From Paragonimus westermani (lineage: Eukaryota > Platyhelminthes > Trematoda > Plagiorchiida > Troglotrematidae): DNA of 64,000 nucleotides. The stretch is taken from the NCBI GenBank assembly GCA_008508345.1, contig QNGE01000743.1, positions 113,489 to 177,488 on the forward strand. The letters are read 5' to 3'. The position numbers and the translations under genes were made by a program. Positions within the stretch are counted from its first letter, which is position 1; every line of letters begins with the position of its first letter. The notes under the pieces were generated by a model. The model saw only the letters and a list, made by a program, of their open reading frames with translations, ran no database searches and was not told the origin of the DNA. Positions 24,831-39,200 of this stretch are shown piece by piece.

Positions 24831-27800
24831 GATCGGAATTCGGCTGAATTTAAGATTTTTCGCAACTGGGTCTCTCTTCTAAAATTATCGGATCTGCCAC
24901 ACTGATCAATCCTCACCAGGCGAAAGACAGCGTTTATAAGCGAACAAAACACAAGTTTAAACGAGGTCAAGCAAATGATAATTAGACATGGAGACAACGT
25001 TTTGATACAATTACGTCACAAATATGACAAACATTGAACCATGTCAATCTGATCTGCCGTGGTGTGGTTAGTGGGCCATGGCAACCGCAAGATCTGAATG
25101 AAGGGCTTCTGCGCGCACAAGGGTAGATTAGCTAATCGAATCTCCATCACATCAGCTGTGACAAAAACTCAGCATCTCACAGTTTCTGAGTGACTGCTCG
25201 TGACTCGGTAATTCGGACGGAGAGAAGAGGCCGTATTGAAAGTATGGCACCAATCGACAAGGTATACCACAATTGTGCTAGCTATTGTCTTATTGACTCC
25301 ACTGTTGATCCAGGTAAGATGATACTCACGGATACGTACAGATAAGTGCCTGATCGTGCAATCCACGTAACTTGTGCCACCGGCACAAGCAAATGAGTAC
25401 ACTCACAAAGAAGCCGCAGAAACAAGCACTTTATCTTTCAGTCGTAGAAATCAAGCTGGATTAGAGTTGAGATGAACAGGTGATTCAGCAGCGTAGGAGG
25501 TTCAGTTGACAACAGTATTGCGCCTTCTAGTGAATGCTTCAACATGCGTGTCACCAGTGAACAGTAATCAAGTAGAGACCTTAATTTCTTTTTCCGTTGA
25601 AGACTATGGAGTAGACTTCAACAATGTTTACTTAGACGAAAAGAGAAGACCCGTTCTGTCTGATATCTAGAGGAATACTTGATACTTCCACATACATCAG
25701 TCACTTATACAGATAAGAGACTGTTTGTCTACACCCATGTGTTCATAAAACGCACAGTTTGAAGTGTGATATATTTTAATATTCAGAAATAATCCAATTA
25801 GTTTGAAACTTCGTTTTTCGAATGAAATCGAATGAGTTAATGAGGAGACGCTAATCATGTGAATTTCTTCGGAATAACACTTTTTACATTCTTATGAACA
25901 TGTAATTAATTTTAAGTAATGCAAAATGTCCACGCGTAAGTAGAGCATACGAAATCTGCACAGTTATGGTAAATACAAAGTGTCCTGTCTCACTAGCCTA
26001 TTGACACTACTGTTTAAAGTAGACTATAATACTCTACTATTCCGGTTACCAAGGCCTGTAGATCTTGTTTTGGAATTTCAACTCAAGCTAGTTGAATAAC
26101 GTTCATCAGCTCCACTTTCTATGCCTGGGTAACAAGTCGCGACGGTTGTCCTTGGAATGCTGGTACGAGGTGTGCACAAATCAAATTATGAAGTCAATTG
26201 TTCCGTTGTATAAGACATGTGGTTATCACTCACTAGTGAATACTGTATGCCTAGTTCATTGAAACGTCCAGCCTCCAGCAGATAATAGGCCAATAACAGC
26301 AGCAAAGAATATGCATTCGCGAGTACACAAGAAACATGCACTGCTTTCTTTTCGGAAAAATCAACTCACATTCACTATTAAGACTGAGTGCAACAAAGTG
26401 CATCTCCTAGCGAAGTATCCAATATCCCATCCCCGTCGCCATATCATGCGGAAGTGGATTGAACCATCTACATGGCGTGGTTCTTCTTAGCTGCTTCGTT
26501 AGGAGACGCACCTCTTAGCGCTGAAGTTATCCTATACCGTGTGTACACCCTATGCTTCCCTGATTCATCAGCCCAAATAACGGCGACTGAAATTTGTCCA
26601 GTGAGCTGGGAAAACAGTTGTCTAGCTACTTTCATTCTCACACAAAATATATACGGAAATGTTTATTTTAAGTTTCACCTGGTCCAAAAATGATCTAAAA
26701 GTGTTATCAAGAACGACAGCAGATAAATACAACTACAGAGACCAGAAAAACGAAAAATGTAACTAGGGCACAACAAATTCCTGTAGCATTCACGATGAGA
26801 GAGCGGTATACTGGAAGTTGTTTGGATAAATATGAGATGACTATGTTCGGGACTTTACCCGTGCACAATTTTTGGTGTTCTCAACGTTGAAATGTGTCCT
26901 GTAAGTGTTCGATAGAGAAGGCTTGCGCAACCATCGAAATGGGCTTCAATCAGCATTAGAGGAATCGAAAAGAGAGGCTGGGATGGTATATCAACAACAG
27001 AGAGGAATACACTGACAGAAGCAAGACTTCGTAAGACGTAACTTAAGCAGCATAGCTATCCTTAAGAAGGCTGAAATTCATAGTGAAGCGACCCACTACT
27101 AACTGAACAATGAAAAAAATGGTTTATAAGTCTTTGAGCTGATTCTTCATAGAAGTTTATTTAAGTGTAGGCACATCCTAAACTTGTTGAACGGGGTCAC
27201 CTGTTTCGAAGTTAGAACGTCTTTGAACAACAATACCGATATGAAATTCAGACGTATTATTGAAGACAGTTCCTGTGACCATCACCAAATTGGAGAATAG
27301 CTGTGTGAATCTTGCTGCTTATCATCAGCGCCAAGCAAGTCTTGGAAATTAACTTTCGACCTCTGAGTTAACAGCTAATCGTCCGGACGAAAACTCTGTG
27401 GTGGTATACTAATTCAATGTTTTCTCAAGAATCATCGGTTAGATTGTTGAATGTATATGAGGTTGAAGATATTTAACGAAGTCGAGACCGCTGTCTATCG
27501 TTTTGTCAGTGGCCAATAGAACAAACTGCTCGGAAAAATTGCCCCCCAATCCCTTTTAGGGCGGTGGTAGATGCCTAGTAGTTCACAAGCTAACCACGAA
27601 AGGCTGAGATATTTTATTCTGTGAATAAAAAGAACAAGAATGGCTAGGAAATATAGGATTGAATTTGTTCTGGAAATTGATGTACCAAGTGCTCGATCGA
27701 TGAACTTTACGGGAAGGACGAGAACATAATTGTCCGAGTATGAAAAAAATGGCGTGATTTCACGTTATCGTTGTGAACAGATGAATATCGGAACAGAATA

Positions 27801-30204
27801 GTGAATACATGTGAACCAACATTAACTGAAACTTCCCAAAGACACATATAAAGACAACACACAATATTCTAGCAAACGGAATCTAGAAAAATGATGACCT
27901 TTTTTTGTTAGTACGCAAATATGTGTCAAAATAAAAAAAGACATCAACGGAACATAGAAGAAAAAATACACAAATTTGCGCTAACGATTTTTCTGTTCAA
28001 CATATGTTGACAGAGAAAAATTGTTGTTTGAAATTAACCTTGATCACTGAAACACAAAATTATCGGTGACACTGTTTTTTGACAAAGGGAACAAATTGAC
28101 AAGAAGAAATCGGAATGTTTTTGGCCTACAATCAGCTATGGACAAATTACCAACTGGTGTACAACCAAGGATACCATAAAGAGTGACGAGTTTATACAAC
28201 TGCTCAAAGTTTTGGAACACAAAATTCACAAAACTCGACAGGATGTAAGTTACTGTTTTGTGTGTAAATGCACAATGTCATTTTTTTGGCAACTGATACG
28301 CTTTCTTTCTTGGTTTCCATATAGTGTGTATCTTTTATAGAAGATCCGCCGAAATAGTGTATGCAGAAAATACGAATGTTACAGTTAGCATATAAATGCC
28401 AGATTTTAAAGTCTTCAAAGAATTTTCTAAGATCTGAAAATCAAAGTAGTAAAACTAGTTCAGCTGCAGAAGATTACTAAGCTTCCGGCCAATATTATGA
28501 ATAGAAAAAAGTTAATGTAACGTCGACTTGTTTCTCTCGTTAGCTTTCGTAACACTAGGTCGGATGTAGCGAACTTCTGATAAATGTCTTTACGCTTACA
28601 TGAGTTTATTTTAAAATCGATAAAATACACTTCTTGCCTTGTACGATTTAGCTGACCAGCTTCTGTAATAAAACAATTCAATTGGCCTACAAACCAAAGA
28701 TGTTTGTTTATCACTTCCCATGAGGGTTGTAATACGACAAGAGCATATGTGACTACAACAAAGTACTCGATGAACAAGGGCCTAGGAAATGCGTGGAGTG
28801 TTTGAGGTATAAAGCAGGTATTACTTCTAGTCAGATAACATGGATTTTTCTAAAACCTGATGTGAGATCAATTGAACCAAAGGCTAATCTCAGGACAGTC
28901 ATTCTTCAACGCAGCAATCCTCGTGAGTAGTTAGAATGTTTGTATTGTGCGCAAAGGAATATTATAATCCTTTCTGAACTCACTCTGCACAAAATCATCT
29001 CCTTGTCCCCTAAAAAGGTTGGTTTGTTTCCACCCCCAGGGTGTGCTTTGTGATGGGAGTTACCGTTCGCCCACATAGGAGGTGAATACTTAGTGACCTT
29101 TGAATCACTGCTTACAGTGACCTGTGTCAGCTAGTTGCCCGCGCTAGACTGATGCATAAATTGAAGCGAACTATCGTATAGTCAAACAAACAAATGATCT
29201 TGAACGAATTGATTTATTCCCTAAAAATAAGACTACAAATATGTCGTTGGTTGCTGCACACGTGTAATTGGTTCAGTTCTTAAAATTTATTTTACTAACT
29301 TCAAAATTCTATTGTAAATGAACAAGCTGGATGCAATCAAGTAACGCACCAGTCACGAATCAAATGGACAGGTGCCGTCTACCAGGCCAGAATTTCCATG
29401 AACATTCAACTTGCAGATGGCAAGGTGGCAAAACTAATGGCATGTCCATATCTAAACCATTTCTGTTCGGTTTTGTTTTGTCAGTTTTCCTCCTTTCTGG
29501 AAATTTCCTTCCTCCAGGATATTCCACGTCATTGTTAAGGTAAGCGGAGCCCCAATTCCTAGTACTTTCTGGTCAGGCTCATGAACGTTGTGAATAAATA
29601 AGCCTATTGATGACTGAGGACCTTTGTAAACAGCACGCTACAAATCACAGTAATAAGAAACCAATCGGGCCGACATGAGGTTATAACTGGAATTTTGTCG
29701 TCTGTATTTCGATTATTTCCGTGAATTCAATTGAAAAAATGTACACATGTGAGGTTCGGTGAAAAGTCCGGTACGAGTCCGACAATTCGGTGAGAAAATA
29801 TTATCCAGCGGTTAGAACGATCTGGCAAATTTTGTCATAGCCTTATGCTTGTTTAATTTAATGAACCGCAAAAATAAAACACCAAACTGTATCTGATCAT
29901 TTTGCATCTGGACTGTCTTAGTTTGCTTGTTCGGATTGGCCCCGAAAGCGTGAAATGATGTGATGGTTCCCAATGCTTAGACTTAAGCCGCCAATCTACC
30001 TTGGTCAATCGTCCTAGTGACTGGATAAATCAAGTTCTTGCTCATTAAGCAACTGACTGTAACGAGATGAATATCATCGGCGTGAGACTATTGACGAACT
30101 GCGTTTAACTAGATACTAACGAGCCATGCACAAATGGGCTTATTCGCAACGTTACAAACAACACCCGTGGGTCAGGCGGATATGTGCTCATCTCCTGGCG
30201 TGAG

Positions 30205-30265
30205 CTTTGAAGATTAGAATCGAACCCAGGGAGCCATCGTGTGGTATAATGTGCTAGTTTGACGA
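30205..30265 (-). repeat. Weak tRNA-like block
   Basis: On the minus strand GGGTTCGATTC (complement at 30217-30227) matches box B well. Box A is poor. It may be the head of another dispersed repeat. Confidence 0.3.
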
Positions 30266-30370
30266 CGAACACCAAGACAAATTGGGTCAATGTGTCTCAC
30301 TGCGAACTCGACTTGAAATTAGCACAAGCTTCCAGCGGACAACAAATTGTAATTTGGCAGTCTAACATAC

Positions 30371-30618
30371 TTGAAGACGCTTCCTGTTCATTTCCGGACT
30401 GATGGGTAACCGCCTCGAAGATTCCAATGTTAAGTCACCGCTCGAATGCTTGAAACATCCCAGTCCATCCAGTGTACCCTCCGCTTTGGTCATCCAGCGA
30501 TCCACTTCTCGTTGCAGTTCCTGCAAACTCTGTGTCTCCGCAATGATATTCTCTAGCTCCGTGGCACGTTTCGTCATGTGCTTCTCGGCTGTCTCCCAAA
30601 GGACGGGAAGTTTTTCGG
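30371..30618 (-). CDS. Exon 2 of the spectrin-repeat-like gene
   Basis: A 248-bp exon encoding residues 218-300 of the model. The acceptor is TTGCATTTCTAG ending at 30619; the donor is CTTCAA followed by GTATGT. It opens with two bases that complete the split codon from exon 1 and ends in phase 0. The protein is strongly helical: a Trp-containing segment (KLPVLWETAEKHM) like the end of one spectrin helix, then LQELQREVDRWMTKAEGTL, which reads as helix A of the next repeat, then a loop rich in Gly, Ser and Pro. Spectrin repeats are three-helix rods of about 106 residues found in spectrin, dystrophin, nesprin and spectraplakins, which link actin, membranes or the nuclear envelope. That family assignment is by pattern only. 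Confidence 0.8.
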
Positions 30619-30830
30619 CTAGAAATGCAAGAAACATTCATTTATGCAGCGATTTCCAACAAAATTGTAAAGTATGTTGAAAACTTGATCAGAAAAATAA
30701 CGTTTACTAGTAAAACAGTGTTAGAAATTGGTCCAGGTAGCGATAAGTGGTGTGCAATGTCCCAAGACATGTTGGTTATTCGTGAAGGTATACTCCTTCT
30801 AACAGTAGCATAATCGGCCCTTATGGAACA

Positions 30831-30900
30831 CATCCTCTTCTTCTTCCTTCTCTCCATCCTACTCCTCCTCGTCGTCATCTTCCTCAATGTCATCGATGAC
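30831..30900 (-). repeat. Purine-rich tract reading as acidic codons
   Basis: On the minus strand this tract reads as a run of Asp/Glu codons, IDDIEEDDDEEE, a TAG stop, then DGEKEEEEDV. It lies about 210 bp upstream of exon 2. Good splice sites are not seen, so it is probably a GA-rich simple repeat, possibly a dead exon. Confidence 0.35.
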
Positions 30901-33170
30901 AAAACATCGTTGACGCCGGTCACACAATTTCACAATCACAAAAAATCATGAACAACCCCGCCGGGTTTAAAGACGATAAGGCTTAATTAATAAGACTTTG
31001 GTGAAAAGATTCGAACAGCTACCAAGACGCATACACGAACGTAAAAAACTAACCACGTTGTAAGTGAGAGTAGTGAGACTTTGACAGGGCAATGCTAGTT
31101 TTAACTATTCATTATATTGTTTATTACCATTCCACAGACGATTCACTTAAACCACAGTAGTATTCATATCCCGGTATGCAGTTGGGTTCTCTCTGCCAAA
31201 GTATTTTTAAAGCTAGAGAACAAGTAGGTTACGAGGTTGCAAACTCAAGAGTCAATCACGATCTAACTTCCCTTTCTGACTGATAACTGGATTGATTTTC
31301 CTTCACAGTACATCACAGTATAGTACATGATGAATGGTTAGTACGCATCTTTCATCTGCATATATTGCACATCAAATTCTGTTTTCGGGTGCTACCTTCA
31401 ATTGTTTGATATGCACTATAGAAAATCTTCACTTGACATTCTTATTGTCTACCTGACGATGTTGTCAGATACGATTAAACCGATGTTTGAGAATGAACGC
31501 AAATATCAACGAGAACATACCATTGTTATTCGGGAGGTCAGTCATGTGACATGTTAGTAGGGGAAAATCCTTGACTAGAAATTGATTATTCGTTCAATTC
31601 GCTGAGGTGAAAGTATGCTCGTCTTCGACACCCCCAATCCTATGAAATAAGACGTTGGATCACAGAGGACGCGCAAAAGTGCACTAAGTTGTATGTATTA
31701 CATACCAAGGACGGACTACGAATGTAGAATAATACAAAAATGAGTGAGTGCGTGCTTTACAAGTGAGCATCTGGTTCCCAGTACATGTGGCGGAGCCCAT
31801 TCAACACCTCGGTTCACACTTAGACTGTCTTCAGGCGTGATCGGTAAGGTGAAAAAAGCCGCGTTGTTTGACTGCCTATAACGTAGTCAATCTGTCACCG
31901 TTGGGCAAGGTGTCAAGTTGTACACATGAATGGTTTTCAGGACTAACTAAATCAAAGGCTTCCCTTGTCATCACCCCTGGACCTGAAAAGCATTTAGCAT
32001 GAGGTTTGTACTATACAGTACGGAATATTTCATCGCGGTGAGAGAGTCAGTTCGTTCATTTTTGCACAGGAAATAGATGATATTCCCATACTCCCTCAAG
32101 TGAGTGTAAACGTCCACAAAAACAGAATAACAACACAATATCTGTTTCTAGTTGTGTGATTCTGAAAGCATTCTTACGCAAAGCTCAATGCGCGTGTGTG
32201 TAACATGGTTTGAAAAGCAGCGAGAATCTATGGAAATGGAACACCAACACTGACTGTTCTAGCGGAAAAGCTTTCAGTTTGTGTCGCAAGGAATACACGC
32301 ACCTACGGTGTCATCATACTCTGTGATGTATCCAAATCTTCTTTCAACAAACCACTTAGCTAAATATGTCAAGTTTGTCAAAGAAAGCAACAGTTCCAGT
32401 TGACTTGAACAAAAAAAAGCCGATCAATAACGAGTCAATCTGTCCACGATTGTTCAACCATCACGTAGTCAACCAAAAATCGACTAATTATATCGATTAG
32501 TTGCCGGAAAAGAGTACTCCACTGAAATTTGACGGAAGGCAACAAGATTTCAAATTAGTCATTTGTCGTATCATTGACTTAAGAAACTGCTGAACACAGG
32601 TAGCATAAAGGTGTGGTCAAAAACCGAATTGAAGTTACTTCACTTTGACCGTTTTTCGAGATTCGTTCACGCCTCATTTAATACTTATGTGACCTGAAAT
32701 GACTATTGATTAGAGGTAACCGGCCGTCGAATTAGGTCTTCCAACATAACCAAATGTACCGCCTGTATGACTGTCGTGTACTATAATCTTCCTGGATAAT
32801 TGAATAACATGTTTAGCCACATTGATAGTCAGAAGCGTGAGAGTGTCAATGACCGACCGGGAGAATCAAGTGTTACGACAGAAGGAAGTTGAGGGAAATA
32901 GCTTCTATCATTCCGGTTTGTTGAATTTAACATTTTAGTGCTTATAGAATAAGTCCTTGAAGGATACGGCAATAGTCTCCACAATATTCTCAGCTGTATC
33001 CGTTTTTATTAACCCAGTTATGTAACCCACCGATTAGACAAATTGCATTACTGACAACTCATATGGGAGATTTAGAGAGGACACAGTTGTGAAAAATCTG
33101 AACTTCCTCTGGGCTCGAGCTACCAGCCGAAGTTCAAACAACACGTCAAAGCACAAGTGTTTTACCAACT

Positions 33171-33245
33171 GTGGTCTTGTAGTTCAATTGATATCGCAAT
33201 TGTCTCGTCTGGAAATGTTGTTTCTAACGGTAGTTCGAATCCAGC
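33171..33245 (+). repeat. tRNA-like sequence (second family, copy 2)
   Basis: TGGTCTTGTAGTTCAATTGA gives a box A-like start and GTTCGAATC at 33233-33241 is a consensus box B. The middle is mutated. It shares its layout with the minus-strand copy at 22387-22467. Confidence 0.5.
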
Positions 33246-36200
33246 CAAAGCCCTAATTTTTCACAACTGCATCTCTTCTAAATTACTAAGCTTGATAAAC
33301 TACCTCACAGTATCATTTGGTAGAGATGTGAGCACTGTGTCGAAGCAAAATCTGGCAGATATTTTCCCACTATTCCAAAGTCAGGTAATCAGACTTCAAA
33401 TTTTGAGTGGTTAATGGTTGAACAGCTTCTGCTTACGTATTAACAACGGACGGAACGACAACAAATGAAGAAGGCCTCAGGTCTAATATTGTCCCAATCC
33501 ACAATACGCGTGCGATTAAAAGGTTGTTGACTCCTCCCCGGTATAATTTTATTGCTGGTTTGTTTGTTTGTTCGTTGGGTTTTTATCCGTCCTTTAATTT
33601 AAGTCAAGACCAACAACAACTCAGACCGGAACACCTGTGGACTGGAGGCAAATCTGGAAACATATTAATTAGCGTGTTTGTATGTACACACAGTTTAATA
33701 GAAGAAATGAACACGGAAATACTCGTGTTTCATGAGTTATTTTCTTACGAAAAAAGCTCTGAAAAAATGAATAATTTTCTTTGCGATGCATGTAGAGAAA
33801 AATTCATTCTACTTCCTTCTCATCCTATACAGCAAGCCCAATATATTGGTGTCTGTCTAGAATGCTGTTTGTTATCAATTTTGAGAAATTCCTGGATGTC
33901 GCAGTTCCAAACACTTGAAGTCTTCATAACTAGGTTGTGGATGCGTCCAGTAGCAGAGAACGTTTCCGTCTAATTACCGTCGCCCGCTGTCAAGGTAACC
34001 TACCACAGTACTGGGTGTTTTATTTTAACCCGGTATTTCTATTTCTGGGAAATATGAAATTGCTGAATTATGAGCCCTAAAGATAATGATGCGTTCAATT
34101 GTTTTGAGTGCATAAAACTATCACGTGGCTGTTGTCGTTGCTTATCAGAACCAAAGGTTCGAATGTCATTTATTAAGTTTTACCTTGGTCTTTGAATTGA
34201 TGCCGGGCTCTCCACTCAGTAAACTCGACTGAAGTAGTTAGTGTTTCAATAGAATAAGTATTTGTGTCCTCAGAGTGGTGTTGTTGATTTTAGGTGAACT
34301 GCCAAGGTGTTATTGGTATATTCGTACATCTTTAGAATGCAAATTAAAACTGTTTCTCTCTAATCGGTGAGTGCTGGCAGAAAGTATTAGCAATAGTGAT
34401 AGTCTTCGTTCAAAATAGACAATCAGTTTATCTAAACTGATAAAAATGACCAGTTTTGAACGTTTGAAAGGGCGATAAATGGCGATGATTCCCGTGTTAA
34501 GTAAACACCGAATACGCGGCTCGAGGTTGACACCCTGGAGCTCATGCCGTTTCGTGTTGATACTCTGATAGTAAGGGCTTTCTACATTGCTCATATGGGC
34601 AAATAAGCTGTTAGCATTTATTCTTCACACTCGACGCTCAAGAATCCTAACGGAATATAAGGCATTTCAAGCGATAAATTGTAAGCGCATTTCAAGCGAC
34701 AAATTAGACATGAGCCTCCGAAACAACGCTGTACACTATACGATAATTCCAGGCCATAAGGACGCAACGTTTCGGTTAGCTTAGTCGCATTGGGGTTCCG
34801 GTTCGCTGGACAGATGGCTAGAGAGATTTGTAGCATTGTGATGAACTAGTCTTAGTTGGATAGCAAGGAGTCGCTCATTCGTTGAGGAGGTCACATATCG
34901 TGGTATTCAAGGCGGCAGAAGTTTTCTGTCCATGTAATGAACAATTTGCACAAACTGGGGAAATGAACTGAGACTATTGCAATGACACGTCATCGGACGG
35001 GGATAGTGTGTCAATTTGGAATAATATTTAACGTTGTGATTCACTGAGTCCTACAAGACAAGAATTTTCTGTGTCGTCGTGTATGAATGATAAATCTGTT
35101 CAATGGAATTCGCGTCTTTTCTGTGCTGACTTGTTTGCCTAACGAATACCACAAACAAAAGGTCTGGGACCACGTTAGGCGGATTAGAACGAAATTTTAA
35201 TCTACAACATGACCAGGTTCTGAGGCAACCAGAGCTGGAGGTTACAGCAAATACTGTTGAAGCCAGAGCTCGTTTTTTTCTAACAGAATTAGGTTTTTTG
35301 CAGAGGTGTTTTCGTGTGAATAGAGGATATCCTGAATAGCAGGAATGAGAAGTAAATCTCAGAATCTTAATGATATCAGAAAGCATTTGTCCTATTTCGA
35401 AATACTGACGGATATTGAATTTGAAGATAAGATCACCTTGGATTATGCAAGAACGAATCAAACACTCAGGGTTCAGGTTGTGTTCTGTTTCAGTTGTATA
35501 CCAACTCACACAGTCTCTCTGAGTTCGCCAGTGAGTCTACTGAGGCGGAGCGTGCGACAGTCGTTCCTAGGACTTCTCTGATATATCTCCTGTATGAAAT
35601 AAGGATGATTCCGATTAAAAATAAGTCACAATGTTGGGACACTTCTCACCCTAGTCCAAAGTTCGCCATTAATATGTAAATCGATCAATTATGTGAGCAC
35701 AATGTCTGTTGCTAATTAGTTGATCAGGCAGTCAATGCGGGATTGCACACGTGACTGGTCACTAAACCATAGTCAACTGGAAACCACTTATGCGGACTGA
35801 GTCAATACAGGGGACTGCGCATCGAGTGACAGACTGTCAAGGTGAAGCCAATTGCAGAATAAAACTTCATCTTACTCTGGAGTACGATGCGGTCATGGGC
35901 CGTTAATACCTCAGTTATTCTGTCGAAGAAAGTGAACAGTGTGTAAACTGACTTCGAGTCATATTTAATTGGTTCTAGTAGCAAATCTACTTCCTTCGGT
36001 CATGGACAACCAGGTAGGCTATCGCTATTCGAGACCTAAAACACTCCCACAAGGACAACAGTCTCGTTTTGTCAAAACAGAAGGAGTATGTCAACAGATA
36101 GCCCATTCTCCGTGATGAGCACTATAAAACACACAGAGTAGACACAAACACCAGCACAATCAGGATGGTATTACAATGATCGAGGCTAGTTGTGCGCCGA

Positions 36201-39200
36201 TCGTTAGCCGTATTCAGTTTATATGAGTGTAACTCCACCATGTTGGTTGATTGAGAAGAACAGACGAGGAAATCACTCGTACACTCAAGCTATACATGTC
36301 TCCCCGGAGCAACTTCAAATATTTTCATGGAGCTCCTGCTCAAAGTACAGTCATCTGTTGCGTCCTTTGCAAGTTAATTCTCACACGATAACTGAATTGG
36401 AGAAGCTAATGGTGTTGCAACAACCAGACTCGAATGAACCATGAGAGAGGCAACTAGGTGTTCTTGCAACCGTCCGTCCAGTCTCAAGGAGTGTATTGCA
36501 AAAGCAGTGTACTTGCTGTCGAATACTTTGATTTCGTTATCTAGGGAACACGTGATATGCAACACTACAGGTGCCTAATATCGCTCATAAGTTTTTCTGA
36601 ATTCACAGTCACTAACGTAACTTATCTGTCCAGACCAGTTTGTGTAACTTTACTGGGCGCATCCCGACGAGTGCAAATAATTTTCCTGGGAGAAGAAAAT
36701 CAAAACAGACCTCGTGCACAGAAAAAAAGGGTGGGACGATAAGAAGGTTGGCTCCGACGTAGCGTTGTTTTATGGTGATAAAAGTTTCAGCAAGAGAGAT
36801 GATGTAGCTCTTTATTCGAACTTGCACACAAAGACCTAATGTTTTTCCAGACCAGCTGCTTCTATGGATTTCGTCGATTCAGTTTGATCTGCTGTTTACT
36901 TCATGCAAACTCTTACTTGTTTGATTGAATTGACCAACAGATCGCCCCCTGCTTATAGAAAAGCTGACATAATCTGGCCTAAAGCTCCGAGGAAAGTCTA
37001 TAGTCCGGCTACGCCCAGTCAGTAATAGTGTGAAACTTCAGTCATTCGGAGTCAGGTTTCGTAGGCTAATTTAATTAATGCTACTCCAACTTCCTCTACT
37101 GGGAAGTGGAATTTAGGCTATTTCCGTACGTCAAGTCTCGTACCATGCGGCGAGTGGACCAACAGTCATATTGTCCTGATTATATTCACAACAATGAGGC
37201 TTGTGCGAGCTCCAAAATGACGCTTCCAAGTGGCCACAGCTCTAGGGGGATAAATTGTAGGTTTCTTGAAATATGGGTACAAAAATCTAACGTAGGACGA
37301 GTTTCGGAGCATGAACGACAAAGTTCAGCAGAACTGCACAGCCTAGCTACATCACCACGCAGTACTAGCCTATCATAGTTAGGAAAGCCTCTGATGTCAT
37401 TGATAAATTCGTTTCAACTGAATACTTCTGACCCACTTAAAAGTCGAGACACACAAAGCAGGATCAACTGCCTGATTACGTTTAAACATGCATCACGAAA
37501 TAGGCGCGTGATAAGTATACTGAATGTGTCATGATGCGTTCCCCTGTTGGGAAAATTACGCTGCACCTGATGAAGGAGAGATTTCGTAATACTGTTAACA
37601 TCATCTTGTTTAATGACTGAGGGTGAAACAGCAGCTTTTTCACAAACGCACACCAGCGGTGAAATTGACATTACACAAATTCGGAATACAGTTAAATTTT
37701 CACTTGTGAGATACGGACAGACAACAGCCTGGGTAGACGGTAAATGTATGCAACTGTACATAACGAATGTTCCAAACCTGTCGTGATCTAAAAACAATTT
37801 GGGGAATTTATTAACATATAAGCCAGCCGCTGAAGAGATGATATCGTGGGCCTAATCGAAAAACTGGGTAGCGGATTAGCAAAACCGATGAAGGTGCCTA
37901 TTAGTCGTTCCACATCAGCTGGACGTCCGCCGAATTCTTGGAAAATAGTAACAGTCACACCATTCGTTAACTATCGGTTCACAGAAGATGTAGTAGGCTG
38001 TCAACTAGTAGAATTGTTGTCAGTGGTATCAAAAGCAATGGGAGGCTTACTGGGTGACTTGCCAGACCAGCTTGGCAGACCTTAAGCTCGTTACCTAAAG
38101 ACAGTCTAGTTTCTGTAACGGATACTCCTGCATCATAACTTTCGGACGAGCACCACTGATATGGGATTAGCCAGTTCTAATCAGCCCGGCGAGTAGAAGT
38201 GAAAACGAAGGCTTGTCGCTCATGACTTAAGAACGATATTGACACCTAGCAAAACTATTCACTGAGAGACCATCAGAAAACTTACGGAGTTCAGGAAAGT
38301 ACCCTATCCAGAGAATTAAACTCGAGATTTTATTATATATATATTACAGAAGATTCAATTCTTAACCAGAATATCCTCCACTGGCTGATCTCCTCTTACT
38401 AAAAGTGGATGAAATCTAGACGGATCATTTTCCAAAATCGGATTGTTGTCCTGCTTATACCATCGTCATGAATGAATCTGTTCAGATTTCCCGAAAACTA
38501 TACACGGTCGACACAATCGTGAGAAAAAAACAGCATCACGAGCGTCTCGATAACCTTCCTAAATTACACCTGTAAGTCATCAACTGAAAGAATGTTGTTT
38601 CAGAGTGTTTCAATGTTGGTCACGAACGACTGCATGTCAGCAGTAATCCACACTAATTTTTTGTTTGTAGTTACAAACTGTCCGACGCAATTCATTTCCT
38701 GACCAACAGGAGAGCAAAAGCAAACATTTTTCCCTCCCCCTGTAAACTATCCTAAACATATGACCCCATGCGGCCTGTCATGCATTACATTTCCAGTAGG
38801 AAGTACTCCTCACTGTGGTTGTGTGACACAGTTACCAGGCAACCGAGATCAACAAGTTTGTTGTCTTGTTCAGATCCTCAGGTTTCGTTTATTTTTCTAA
38901 TCTGGCTATATTTACCTCCTTAGAGTTAAATATTATCGCCAAATCTGGTTCAGAAGTGATTGTGTTTATGTCTATGTGCGGAGAAAATGAGATCCTGAAT
39001 TTGATGTCATAAGATTTGTTGTCGTGTGATGCACTAGATCACACATAGGTCGGATGCTATCAAGCTTTCCAGACCTGAACTGAAGTAGTCACGATATCCG
39101 TGATTTGTAGTAACAACCGTGCAACTGGTAGCTCGTATCGGTACCCTAGAGCTGCACTGAGGAGATGACCCTACGCGAACTATTGTTAAGTTCAAGATAT

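Larger units (their letters stand above)
24482..30370 (-). other. Intron 2 of the spectrin-repeat-like gene (about 5.9 kb)
   Basis: Bounded by the donor GTATGT after exon 2 and the acceptor before exon 3. It contains a tRNA-like arm at 24774-24830 and another weak tRNA-like block at 30205-30265. Otherwise it is AT-rich and nothing else is recognised; open frames are short and random in appearance. Confidence 0.7.

Noticed and set aside
33524..33973. 149-codon open frame on the plus strand
   Set aside because: No recognised motif and no good splice sites. A frame this long is about the longest expected by chance in a 64-kb AT-rich window.
35051..35509. 152-codon open frame on the minus strand within intron 1
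   Set aside because: Same strand as the gene, but the composition is Cys- and aromatic-rich, unlike the spectrin-type exons, and no matching splice sites were seen.
37414..37797. 127-codon open frame on the minus strand
   Set aside because: Partly helical in appearance but no motif, no acceptor or donor of quality, and no phase-compatible junction.
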